Shown in pieces: positions 12,387 through 19,526 of a DNA stretch of 20,854 bases. How positions within the stretch are numbered: position 1 is the first letter of the stretch; each line of letters begins with the position of its first letter. Under the pieces are notes generated by a model. The model was given only the letters and a program-made list of their open reading frames with translations, did no database searches and was not told the origin of the DNA. The stretch lies in the NCBI GenBank assembly GCA_002404605.1, contig DHKA01000107.1, forward strand, positions 1-20,854, read 5' to 3'. Made by a program: the position numbers and the translations under genes. The stretch comes from Clostridiales bacterium UBA4706. Lineage in GTDB: Bacteria > Bacillota > Clostridia > Oscillospirales > Oscillospiraceae.

Positions 12387-14372
12387 CTAAATAAGCAGTG
12401 CGATCTGGTAGACCGCCGCGCCGAGTCCCCAGGCGAGCACGCACTGAAACACTACGACGCCGAACGTTTTCCACGCCGAGTCAAGCTCCCTCCGGATCGC
12501 CGCGACCGCCGCCACGCAGGGCGTATACAGCAGCGTGAACACCAGAAACGCCGCCGCGCTGCGCACGGAGAAGAGCGCAGATAGCGCCACGCCGCCGGTG
12601 AGAACGCCAAGCGTGCTGACCACGGCCTCTTTTGCCATAAAGCCCGCAATGAGCGAGGTGCATACGCGCCAGTCGGCAAAGCCGAGCGGTGCAAAGAGCG
12701 GCGCGAGAAGTCCGCCGAGCACGGCGAGAAGACTCTGCGAATTGTCCGAAACGGGGTTGATGCGCGTGTCGAACGTCTGCAGAAACCAGATCACAAGGCT
12801 CGCAACGAAAATGACGGTAAAGGCGCGGTGAAGAAAATCCTTCGCCTTATCCCACATAAGCTGGAGCGTTGTACGCACCGAGGGCATACGGTAGTTCGGC
12901 AGCTCCATCACGAACGGGATGGGGTTGCCGCGAAAGAGCGTTTTCCCGAACACGAGCGCCGCCAGAACGCCGATAAGGATGCCGAAAAGATACAGACCGC
13001 CCATGGCGAGCGCCTTATACTTGGGGAAAAACGCCGCGACGAACACGGAATAGATGGGGATCTTGGCGCTGCAGCTCATAAACGGCGTGAGCAGCACGGT
13101 CATGCGGCGGTCACGCTCGCTCGTGAGCGTCCGCGTTGCCATGACCGCCGGAACGGTGCAGCCGAAGCCGATGAGCATCGGCACAACGCTCTTTCCGGAA
13201 AGGCCGATGCGGCGCAGGAGCTTGTCCATCACGAACGCAACACGCGCCATATACCCGGTGTCCTCCAGCATGGAGAGGAAGAAGAACAGCACTACAATGA
13301 CGGGCAGGAAGCTCACCACATTGCCGACGCCGCCGAACAGTCCGTCAATAACAAGCGAGTGTACGACCGGATTGATGCCGTAAGCCGTGAGCGCTGCGTC
13401 TACCACCCCTGCCAGCGCGTCGATTCCCATGGCAAGCAGGTCAGACAAAAATGCGCCGATCACCTCAAACGTGAGATAAAATACCAGCAGCATGATGCCG
13501 ACAAAGATCGGCAGAGCAAATATGCGGTGGGTAAGAACGTTATCGATGGCGCGCGAACGCTTCCGCTCGCGGCTCTCCTCGGGTTTTTTCACCGTTTCAG
13601 CACAGACCGACTCGATAAACGAATAGCGCATGTCGGCAATGGCAGCGTTGCGGTCGAGCCCCGTTTCGCGCTCCATCTCCACGATGCTGTGCTCGCACAG
13701 CTCCAGCTCGTTTTCGTCGAGCGCGAGACGCGCGACAATATCATCGTTGCCCTCGATCACGTTCATGGCCGCCCAGCGGGCGCTCATACGGGCACGCTCG
13801 GCGTGGTCTTCCACCACGTGCGTCACGGCATGGATGCAGCGGTGGACCGGCCCCGGCGGGCAGAAGTCATATACCTCCGGCTTGCGCCCGGCGGCTGCCG
13901 TGCGGCAGGCGAGCTCCGTCAGATCGGCGATGCCCTCGCCCTTTGCCGCGCTGATCGGCACGACCGGGATGCCGAGCAGCTCCGAGAGCTTCACGGTATC
14001 GACCGTGCCGCCGTTGGCGCGCACCTCGTCCATCATATTCAATGCAAGCACCATCGGCACCTGCATCTCGATCATCTGCAGCGTGAGATAAAGGTTGCGC
14101 TCAATGTTCGTGGCGTCCACGATGTTGATGATGCCGTCGGGCCGGCCGTCAAGAATAAAATCGCGCGTTACGATCTCTTCGGCAGAATAGGGCCGCAGCG
14201 AATAGATGCCCGGCAGATCAACGACCTCGTCGCCCTTCGTGTTGCGGATGGTGCCGCTTTTGCTGTCCACCGTGACGCCGGGGAAATTGCCGACGTGCTG
14301 ATTGCTGCCGGTGAGCTGATTGAAAAGCGTTGTTTTGCCGCAGTTCTGGTTTCCGGCAAGAGCAAATTTCAT
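12387..14372 (-). CDS. feoB: Ferrous iron transport protein B
   Basis: The 661-residue membrane GTPase is the Fe(II) permease of the Feo system. The N-terminal G domain has G1 GNQNCGKT (7-14), a G2 region at NFPGVTVD, G3 DLPG (52-55) and G4 NMMD (112-115). A helical GDI-like spacer follows, then the membrane domain starting near THRIFALPIFVGIMLLVFYL. It includes the paired gate-like motifs VVLFFFLSMLEDTGYMARVAFVMD ... GFGCTVPAVMATRT and the later LIAGFMAKEAVVSTLGVL. The length is at the short end of the normal range, with no C-terminal extension. It overlaps feoA by ATGA, so the two are translationally coupled. Import of Fe(II) across the cytoplasmic membrane is well supported; a manganese-type substrate cannot be excluded by sequence alone. 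Confidence 0.97.
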   Translation of the reverse strand: MKFALAGNQNCGKTTLFNQLTGSNQHVGNFPGVTVDSKSGTIRNTKGDEVVDLPGIYSLRPYSAEEIVTRDFILDGRPDGIINIVDATNIERNLYLTLQMIEMQVPMVLALNMMDEVRANGGTVDTVKLSELLGIPVVPISAAKGEGIADLTELACRTAAAGRKPEVYDFCPPGPVHRCIHAVTHVVEDHAERARMSARWAAMNVIEGNDDIVARLALDENELELCEHSIVEMERETGLDRNAAIADMRYSFIESVCAETVKKPEESRERKRSRAIDNVLTHRIFALPIFVGIMLLVFYLTFEVIGAFLSDLLAMGIDALAGVVDAALTAYGINPVVHSLVIDGLFGGVGNVVSFLPVIVVLFFFLSMLEDTGYMARVAFVMDKLLRRIGLSGKSVVPMLIGFGCTVPAVMATRTLTSERDRRMTVLLTPFMSCSAKIPIYSVFVAAFFPKYKALAMGGLYLFGILIGVLAALVFGKTLFRGNPIPFVMELPNYRMPSVRTTLQLMWDKAKDFLHRAFTVIFVASLVIWFLQTFDTRINPVSDNSQSLLAVLGGLLAPLFAPLGFADWRVCTSLIAGFMAKEAVVSTLGVLTGGVALSALFSVRSAAAFLVFTLLYTPCVAAVAAIRRELDSAWKTFGVVVFQCVLAWGLGAAVYQIALLI

Positions 14373-14593
14373 GCGAGCTCCACCTCCACCTTGGCGGCAT
14401 CCTCCAGCCGCAGCGAAAGCGTATACCCGCGCAGAAACACCTCCACGGGGTCCCCCATCGGCGCAATGCGCGTTACGGTAATGTGTGTTTTGGGAATGAC
14501 CCCCATATCAAGAAGCCGGAGACGGAGAGCCCCCTCACCTCCGACGCTTCGGATGATCCCCGACTGTCCCACATGCAGTTTATCCAACGTCAT
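14369..14593 (-). CDS. feoA: Ferrous iron transport protein A
   Basis: The 74-residue SH3-like FeoA protein begins MTLDKLHVGQSGIIRSV, with GEGALRLRLLDMGVIPKTHITVTRIAPMGDPVEVFLRGYTLSLR as the canonical core. It is a small cytosolic partner of FeoB. The start at 14593 is preferred because GGGAG lies 8-12 bases upstream; the in-frame ATG at 14608 has no ribosome binding site and sits at the end of a TATAAT. It is the first gene of a five-gene minus-strand operon ending at 10838. The operon promoter could not be pinned down: the TATAAT at 14607-14612 is too close to the start to leave room for the ribosome binding site. No convincing Fur or DtxR box was identified by eye. Confidence 0.95.
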   Translation of the reverse strand: MTLDKLHVGQSGIIRSVGGEGALRLRLLDMGVIPKTHITVTRIAPMGDPVEVFLRGYTLSLRLEDAAKVEVELA

Positions 14594-14704
14594 CTCTTTT
14601 TCTCCCATTATATACTGTATTCTCTATTTTACGGCATTATCGCCAAAAATCAATATCCAATCTGCCGGTTTTGTCCCGCCTTACACTTTTGCCGAAAACG
14701 TATA

Positions 14705-14733
14705 TTGATTTCCGTTTCCAGTTCTGCTAATAT
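14705..14733 (+). promoter_or_regulatory. Candidate promoter of the thioesterase-aldolase pair
   Basis: TTGATT (14705-14710), a 17-base spacer and TAATAT preceded by TGC (extended -10) are present; a TATAAT three bases further on is an alternative -10 with a 20-base spacer. A small ATATGG/CCATAT hairpin (14744-14761) lies in the leader. Confidence 0.5.
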
Positions 14734-14783
14734 AATACACAAGATATGGCGATATCCATATTATATGTGATGGAGGTTTCATC

Positions 14784-15533
14784 ATGTGCGCACAAGCTCT
14801 GCCGGAAGGCATTTACCGCGAGGAGATCATTTTCACGCCGGAGGAAACGGACGGCTTTGGTCGCGTCCGGTCCGACGCGCTTGCCCACCGGTTTCAGGAG
14901 ATCGCCGCGGTACACCATGCCTTACTCGGCGTCGGGCAGGAGCTCGCCGTGACGAAGGGCTGCTTCTGGGCGCTCGCGCGCACGGAGATGCGCATTTCCC
15001 GGCTGCCCGCCGTGGGTGAGCGCGTGTTTCTCGACACCTGGGTCGGGCGGCAGTCGCATGGGTTGTTCTGGCGGCACTACCGGATCGTCGGCGAGGACGG
15101 CGCGGCGCTGCTCTACGCCGTTTCGATCTGGGTCATCATGGATATCGAGAGCCGCGCGCTCACTAAGGACCATGCCTGGGCGGTCGTTTCGCGCACGACC
15201 GTTGAGGGTGAGCTGCCCGCGGCGTTCAAGCCCATCCCCTTCCCCTGCGCGCTGCCAGAGCACAGCTCCCGCCGCGTGACCGACGCCGAGACCGACGGCA
15301 ACGGTCATCTTAACAACTGTCTGTATCTTCGCTGGGGGCAGGATCTGCTGCCGGAAGAGTTTTTGCGCACACACAAGCTGCGCAGTGTCTGGATCGAATA
15401 CCGGAAAGAACTGCCGCGCGGCACAGAATCGGAGTTGACGTATTCGCTCAGCGGGAGTACTCTGTATGTGCGGGGAACCGCAGAAAACAAAGAACGATTT
15501 TTGCTGAGGATGGAATATGATGAAACGGTTTGA
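14784..15533 (+). CDS. Acyl-ACP thioesterase
   Basis: The 249-residue protein of the acyl-ACP thioesterase (FatA/FatB-like, PF01643) family has two hot-dog domains. The first (about 8-130) includes DGFGRVRSDALAHRFQEIA and the TKGCFWALARTEMRISRLPAVGERV segment. The second (about 150-245) includes DAETDGNGHLNNCLYLRW, whose Asn173 and His175 are the expected catalytic-site residues. The enzyme releases fatty acids from acyl-ACP in the cytoplasm; chain length preference is not readable. GGAGG precedes the ATG at 14784. The 3' end overlaps the aldolase start by 17 bases, so the two are co-translated, although the biochemical link between them is not obvious. Confidence 0.93.
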   Translation: MCAQALPEGIYREEIIFTPEETDGFGRVRSDALAHRFQEIAAVHHALLGVGQELAVTKGCFWALARTEMRISRLPAVGERVFLDTWVGRQSHGLFWRHYRIVGEDGAALLYAVSIWVIMDIESRALTKDHAWAVVSRTTVEGELPAAFKPIPFPCALPEHSSRRVTDAETDGNGHLNNCLYLRWGQDLLPEEFLRTHKLRSVWIEYRKELPRGTESELTYSLSGSTLYVRGTAENKERFLLRMEYDETV

Positions 15534-16557
15534 AAGCGATTATCTGGAAGGCGCGCATCCCGATGTGCTCCGGGCGCTGATCGAAACGAACGGCGAGCAG
15601 ACCCCCGGCTACGGAGAGGATCCCCACTGCGAGGCCGCCCGCGCCCTGCTGCGCGAGCGCTGCACTCTGCCGGAGGGCGAGATACAGTTCCTCGTCGGCG
15701 GCACGCAGGTCAACCGTACCGTGATCGCCTCGATCCTGCGCCCCCATCAGGGCGTTGTTGCGGCGGACACCGGCCACATCGCCGCGCACGAGACCGGCGC
15801 GATCGAAAACTCCGGCCACAAGGTGCTGACCGTGCCGAACACGGACGGCAAGATCGCCGCCGCGCAGGTCGAGGAGCTCTGCCGCGCGCACTATGCGGAC
15901 GCGAGCTTTGAGCACACGGTGCAGCCGGGCATGGTCTATATATCGAACCCCACGGAATTCGGCACCGTATACACCCGCGGCGAGCTGGAAGCGCTCCACG
16001 CCGTGTGCAAGGCGCGCCATCTCCCGCTCTTTATCGACGGCGCGCGTCTCGGCGCCGCGCTCTACAGCCCGGTGTGCGACTATACGCTCGCGGACATGGC
16101 GCATATGTGCGACGTGTTCACGATCGGCGGCACGAAGATGGGCCTTCTCTTCGGCGAGGCGGCAGTGTTCTCCGCGCCGGAGCTTGCCAAGGATTTCCGC
16201 TACTTCGTCAAGCAGAACGGCGGCATGCTGGCCAAGGGCCGTCTGCTCGGCGTGCAGTTTTATGCAGCCTTCAAGGACGGGCTGTATGACCGCATCGGCG
16301 CGGAGGAGGTACGTCTTGCGGTTCGTCTGCGTGACGGATTCCGTGCCCGCGGCTGGACCTTCCTGGTGGAGTCTCCCTCCAACCAGCAGTTCCCCATTCT
16401 GCCGGACGCGCTCATCGAACGGCTCAAACCGGAGTTTTCGTGCAGCCATACGCAGTCCTTCCCCAACGGCACGAGCGCCGTGCGCTTCTGCACGAGCTGG
16501 GCGACGACCGACGCCGACATCGACGCGCTGCTCGACGCCGTTCCCATCAACGCCTGA
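15517..16557 (+). CDS. Threonine aldolase-type PLP enzyme (beta-eliminating lyase family)
   Basis: The 346-residue fold-type I PLP enzyme is close to low-specificity L-threonine aldolases. It has FESDYLEGAHPDVL at the N-terminus, EIQFLVGGTQVNRTVI (cofactor phosphate side), HIAAHETGAIE, LPLFIDGARLGAAL (the Asp that contacts the PLP pyridine), and FTIGGTKMG with Lys207 as the likely Schiff-base lysine. The expected reaction is reversible cleavage of threonine or allo-threonine to glycine and acetaldehyde; related beta-eliminating activities are possible. The start at 15517 follows GAGGA by six bases; the next codon is also ATG, so 15520 is equally possible. It overlaps the thioesterase gene and is followed by a strong inverted repeat. 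Confidence 0.9.
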   Translation: MMKRFESDYLEGAHPDVLRALIETNGEQTPGYGEDPHCEAARALLRERCTLPEGEIQFLVGGTQVNRTVIASILRPHQGVVAADTGHIAAHETGAIENSGHKVLTVPNTDGKIAAAQVEELCRAHYADASFEHTVQPGMVYISNPTEFGTVYTRGELEALHAVCKARHLPLFIDGARLGAALYSPVCDYTLADMAHMCDVFTIGGTKMGLLFGEAAVFSAPELAKDFRYFVKQNGGMLAKGRLLGVQFYAAFKDGLYDRIGAEEVRLAVRLRDGFRARGWTFLVESPSNQQFPILPDALIERLKPEFSCSHTQSFPNGTSAVRFCTSWATTDADIDALLDAVPINA

Positions 16558-16579
16558 ACCAATACATAACCATTGCCAA

Positions 16580-16618
16580 AGCTGCCCCGCCCGGATCAAT
16601 TTTCCGGGCGGGGCAGCT
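16580..16618 (+). terminator. Terminator-like hairpin after the aldolase gene
   Basis: Sixteen-base arms (16580-16595 and 16603-16618) pair perfectly around the loop TCAATTT. The stem is very GC-rich, but no T tract follows, so termination may be inefficient or factor-assisted. Confidence 0.65.
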
Positions 16619-16630
16619 GTCAGCGGGAAA

Positions 16631-16657
16631 GGTTGCGCGATAGTTGGTAGCGCAACC
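16631..16657 (+). promoter_or_regulatory. Inverted repeat upstream of the membrane-anchored XRE gene (candidate operator)
   Basis: GGTTGCGC and GCGCAACC form perfect 8-base half-sites separated by 11 bases, centred about 55 bases before the ATG of the XRE gene. It is distinct from the adjacent terminator hairpin. A dyad of this size is a plausible site for a dimeric HTH protein, possibly the one encoded next to it. Confidence 0.4.
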
Positions 16658-16699
16658 GGCAACGAGATGTTATATTGGCGGCGAAAAGGAGGTTATTAT

Positions 16700-17038
16700 A
16701 TGCGATTTTCCATTCTTATGACCGTCATGTCGCTTCTGATCCTTGCCATAGGCGTCTATGTGCTCATACTGCTCATCCGTGCACTGCGAAAGTACATTCG
16801 CTCCGAGCCGGTGCGGAAAGAGAAGGCGGCGAGCGCCAGATCGCTCGGCGAGGTATTAAAGCGGCATCGAACGGAGTGCAAAATGACGCAGGAGTTCGTG
16901 GCGGAGACGCTGAGCGTCAGCCGGCAGGCGGTCTCCAAGTGGGAGAGCGGCGCATCCGATCCAAGCACGGCGAACCTCATCGCGCTTGCAAAGCTCTTCG
17001 GCACAACGCCGGAGGAGCTGCTGAAAGAAATTCAGTAA
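16700..17038 (+). CDS. Membrane-anchored XRE family regulator
   Basis: The 112-residue protein has an N-terminal transmembrane helix (about residues 4-27, ILMTVMSLLILAIGVYVLIL), a basic linker (RALRKYIRSEPVRKEK), and an XRE HTH (about 49-106: LGEVLKRHRTECKMTQEFVAETLSVSRQAVSKWESGASDPSTANLIALAKLF). It ends ELLKEIQ, like the usual clostridial XRE domain. Predicted topology leaves the HTH in the cytoplasm, tied to the membrane. Its regulatory target is unknown; a MATE exporter gene converges on it. A near-perfect ribosome binding site AAAGGAGGT (16685-16693) precedes the ATG. A much longer in-frame opening upstream is only the alternative frame of the aldolase gene. Confidence 0.87.
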   Translation: MRFSILMTVMSLLILAIGVYVLILLIRALRKYIRSEPVRKEKAASARSLGEVLKRHRTECKMTQEFVAETLSVSRQAVSKWESGASDPSTANLIALAKLFGTTPEELLKEIQ

Positions 17039-17042
17039 CAAC

Positions 17043-17093
17043 AAAAGAGCGTCCCCTTTCGCACAGCTTTGCCGCGTGTGGGGACGCTCTTTT
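17043..17093. terminator. Bidirectional terminator between XRE and MATE genes
   Basis: AAAAGAGCGTCCCC (17043-17056) pairs perfectly with GGGGACGCTCTTTT (17080-17093) around a 23-base loop. A run of A and a run of T at the two ends fit use by both converging genes. Confidence 0.85.
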
Positions 17094-17100
17094 CTCTTTT

Positions 17101-18438
17101 TTATGCGGTAATATTCCTTCCCTTGCGCATTTCGCGCCGATAAAATGGGATAAGCAGCGCCGTGGCGCCGATCCACGCGAGCGGCGAAGAGAAGCACACG
17201 CCCGTATAGCCAAGCACACGGGAAAGACCGAGCGCGCCGCCGATACGCATCACGAGCTCGACAACGCACGCGAGGAACGGTGCGGTGCTGTTGCCCATGC
17301 TCTGCACCGTGGAGCGATAGATGACGAGAAGCCCGAGCACGACGTAAAACGGCGCGACGGCAGTGAGATACCCGCCGGCATAGGAGATGATCTCCTCGGT
17401 CGGCGCGTCGATGAAGAGCGAGACGACCGAGCGCCGCGCGAGCAGCATTATTGCGCACATAAGGATATTGACACTCTCGAGCTGGATGAGTGAGGCGTGG
17501 ACGCCCTCACGGATGCGGTCGAAGCGGTGCGCCCCATAGTTCTGCGCGACATAGCCCGAAATGGCGATCTGGTACGCCGTATTGACGAGCACCGAGAGCT
17601 GATCGACCTTCGTCGCGGCGGTATAGCCCGCCACTGCCGTCTTGCCGAGCGAGTTGACGCACGCCTGCACGACGAGTTGCCCGATGCACATCACGGACAT
17701 CTGAAAGCCCATGAGAAACCCGACGCGCAGATGGCGCGCCGCGGCGATCTTACTCCCCGTGAAGTCTCCCCGGCGCGTGCGGAGCACCGGGTATTTCCGC
17801 AGCCCGACGATCGTGCAGAGGACCGCCGAGAGAAGCTGGCTGAGTACTGTCGCCCATGCCGCGCCCGCAACGCCCATACGGAACGGGACGATAAAGAGAA
17901 CGTCCAGCCCGATGTTGAGCAGCGACGAGAGGACGAGGAAGATGAGCGGCGTGCGGCTGTCGCCGAGCGCACGGAGCATATAGGAAATGATATTATAAAA
18001 AACCGTCGCGCCGGTGCCGAGCAGTATCACGAAGAGATAGGCATAGGCGTCGGCAAAAATATCCTCCGGCGTCTGCATCCAGCCGAGCACCGGCCGGGTG
18101 AGCAGGCACACGACCGGCGTGAGCAGCAGCGTAAACGCCGCCGAGAGCGTCCACGACACCGCGGCGCTCCGGCGCATACCGGTCTCATCCCGTGCGCCGC
18201 AGCACTGGCCCAGGCAGATGCCGAAGCCGCCGGTCAGTCCCTGCACGAAGCAGAGGACGAAATAGCTGATGATGCCTGTGGAGCCGACGGCGGCGAGCGC
18301 GTCCGCGCCGAGCGTTTTGCCGACAATAACCGTGTCGGCGAGCGTATAGAAAAGCTGGAAGAGGTTCCCGCCGAGCACCGGCAGCGCATACCGCAGCAGC
18401 ACGCCGAACGGACGGCCTTCCGTCAACTGTCTTTCCAT
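17101..18438 (-). CDS. MATE family efflux transporter
   Basis: The 445-residue polytopic membrane protein has about 12 hydrophobic segments and the MATE repeat signatures. These include RYALPVLGGNLFQLFYTLADTVIVGKTLGADALAAVG at the start of the first half and FQMSVMCIGQLVVQACVNSLGKTAVAGYTAATKVDQL at the start of the second. It belongs to the DinF/NorM-like group common in Firmicutes and would export organic cations or drugs using a Na+ or H+ gradient; the substrate is unknown. The ATG at 18438 follows AAAAGGAG; the in-frame upstream opening to 18540 runs into the promoter. It is a single-gene unit with its own promoter and a shared terminator. It is too far from the MerR gene to assume control by it. 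Confidence 0.95.
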   Translation of the reverse strand: MERQLTEGRPFGVLLRYALPVLGGNLFQLFYTLADTVIVGKTLGADALAAVGSTGIISYFVLCFVQGLTGGFGICLGQCCGARDETGMRRSAAVSWTLSAAFTLLLTPVVCLLTRPVLGWMQTPEDIFADAYAYLFVILLGTGATVFYNIISYMLRALGDSRTPLIFLVLSSLLNIGLDVLFIVPFRMGVAGAAWATVLSQLLSAVLCTIVGLRKYPVLRTRRGDFTGSKIAAARHLRVGFLMGFQMSVMCIGQLVVQACVNSLGKTAVAGYTAATKVDQLSVLVNTAYQIAISGYVAQNYGAHRFDRIREGVHASLIQLESVNILMCAIMLLARRSVVSLFIDAPTEEIISYAGGYLTAVAPFYVVLGLLVIYRSTVQSMGNSTAPFLACVVELVMRIGGALGLSRVLGYTGVCFSSPLAWIGATALLIPFYRREMRKGRNITA

Positions 18439-18469
18439 GCAGAAAACTCCTTTTGATTTTCGCGCGGAT

Positions 18470-18498
18470 ACTATACTCCACGCCGCCAAAAATGAAAA
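18470..18498 (-). promoter_or_regulatory. Candidate promoter of the MATE gene
   Basis: On the minus strand, TTTTCA, a 17-base spacer and TATAGT precede the MATE start by about 32 bases, leaving room for the AAAAGGAG site. Confidence 0.5.
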
Positions 18499-18516
18499 GC
18501 GGCAAAATCCACAAGG

Positions 18517-18565
18517 ATGCAAAACCGGCCTTCGCCGCATTTATGCGGGAAAGCCGGTTTTGCAT
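18517..18565. terminator. Orphan nested hairpin upstream of the MATE promoter
   Basis: ATGCAAAACCGGC (18517-18529) pairs perfectly with GCCGGTTTTGCAT (18553-18565), and an inner CCGCAT/ATGCGG stem stacks within it. TTTATTATTATAATATA follows on the plus strand. No gene ends nearby on either strand, so it may act as an insulator, be the relic of a lost gene's terminator, or terminate an unseen short RNA. Confidence 0.5.
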
Positions 18566-18791
18566 TTATTATTATAATATATGTAAACGCCCTGTGGCGG
18601 TCGCTGTTGGTCTGCCGCTTTCGGCTCCGCCGCGGTGGACAGTTACCTCTTAAACACAGTGCCGGGTCATTCGCGCTTTCCCGTGCCGTGGAGCATGGCT
18701 GCATAATACCGGCCGCACCTGAAACCGAGTCGAAAAATCCGGCGAACAAATTGTGAATCCGTGGGAAGAAAAACTTTTTTGACCGGGAATT

Positions 18792-18808
18792 TTTCAGGCG
18801 CATTTCAG
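18792..18808 (+). promoter_or_regulatory. TTTCAG direct repeat upstream of the response regulator gene
   Basis: TTTCAG at 18792-18797 and again at 18803-18808 are 11 bases apart, one helical turn, just before -10-like TATGAT/TATTAT sequences and about 45 bases before the response regulator ATG. Such spacing is typical of OmpR-family binding boxes, so autoregulation is plausible. Confidence 0.4.
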
Positions 18809-18848
18809 CTTGGGATATGATATTATACCCATCAAGGGAGGGATCTCT

Positions 18849-19526
18849 ATGCGCATTCTCATTGCCGAGGACGAGGTGAGCATTGCGAAAGCATTGCAGC
18901 TCATGCTCGAAAAGAATAAATACTCCGTGGACGTTGTCCACAATGGAACGGACGCGCTCGACTATATCTGCGCAGGCGAGTACGACGCGCTCGTGCTCGA
19001 TATTATGATGCCCGGCATGGACGGCATTTCGGTGCTGACGGAAGTGCGGCGGTGCGGCATAACGACGCCGGCGCTCTTTCTCACGGCCAAGAGCGAGGTA
19101 GAGGACCGCATCGCGGGGCTGGACGCCGGCGCAGACGACTATCTGCCCAAGCCCTTCGCGGCGGGCGAATTTCTCGCGCGGGTGCGCGCGCTCGTGCGCC
19201 GCAGCAGTGCCTATGCGCCCGATGTGCTCTCCTTCGGCGGCACGACGCTCGACGCGAGCGCCTACATTCTCCGCGCCGCTGGGGGCGAGGTGCGCCTGAA
19301 CAACAAGGAATTTCAACTCATGGAACTGTTTCTGCGCCACCCGCACCAGATCTTCTCCGCCGAACGGATCATGGACAAGATCTGGGGGTTCGACAGCGAC
19401 GCGGAGATCGACGTTGTATGGACGTACATCGGCTTTCTGCGCAAAAAGCTGCGGGAGATCGGCTCGAACGTAGAGATTAAAACCATCCGCGGTGCGGGAT
19501 ACACGCTGGAGGAGACGTCATGCTGA
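18849..19526 (+). CDS. OmpR/PhoB family response regulator
   Basis: The 225-residue protein has a receiver domain (1-120) with the acidic pair Glu7/Asp8, phospho-acceptor Asp51 (LVLDIMMPGMDG), the switch Thr in LFLTAKSE and the conserved Lys in YLPKPF. A winged-helix DNA-binding domain follows (about 130-225: LNNKEFQLMELFLRHPHQIFSAERIMDKIWGFDSDAE, then VWTYIGFLRKKLREIGSNVEIKTIRGAGYTLE). It is phosphorylated by the sensor kinase encoded next and controls transcription. GGGAGGG precedes the ATG at 18849; the in-frame ATG at 18810 lies in the promoter area. The gene overlaps the kinase by 7 bases. Confidence 0.95.
   Translation: MRILIAEDEVSIAKALQLMLEKNKYSVDVVHNGTDALDYICAGEYDALVLDIMMPGMDGISVLTEVRRCGITTPALFLTAKSEVEDRIAGLDAGADDYLPKPFAAGEFLARVRALVRRSSAYAPDVLSFGGTTLDASAYILRAAGGEVRLNNKEFQLMELFLRHPHQIFSAERIMDKIWGFDSDAEIDVVWTYIGFLRKKLREIGSNVEIKTIRGAGYTLEETSC

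Larger units (their letters stand above)
18439..18848. other. 410-base intergenic region between MATE and two-component genes
   Basis: No gene is supported here. The region holds the MATE promoter (minus strand), a long hairpin at 18517-18565, and an AT-rich patch at 18566-18592. Then comes about 180 bases of unremarkable sequence, and finally the two-component promoter area with TTTCAG repeats. Open frames crossing it on both strands are short, lack ribosome binding sites and have no recognisable product. Confidence 0.6.

Noticed and set aside
14607..14612. TATAAT as the -10 box of the feo operon
   Set aside because: Transcription from it would begin at or inside the feoA ribosome binding site, and there is no -35 match at 16-18 bases.
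12828..14708. Plus-strand open frame of 626 codons opposite feoB
   Set aside because: It is a His/Arg/Asp-rich antisense shadow of feoB. The Feo frame has all expected motifs and this one has none.
18600..18780. Possible mobile-element or gene remnant between the MATE and two-component genes
   Set aside because: No terminal repeats, transposase motif or recognisable peptide was found in any frame.
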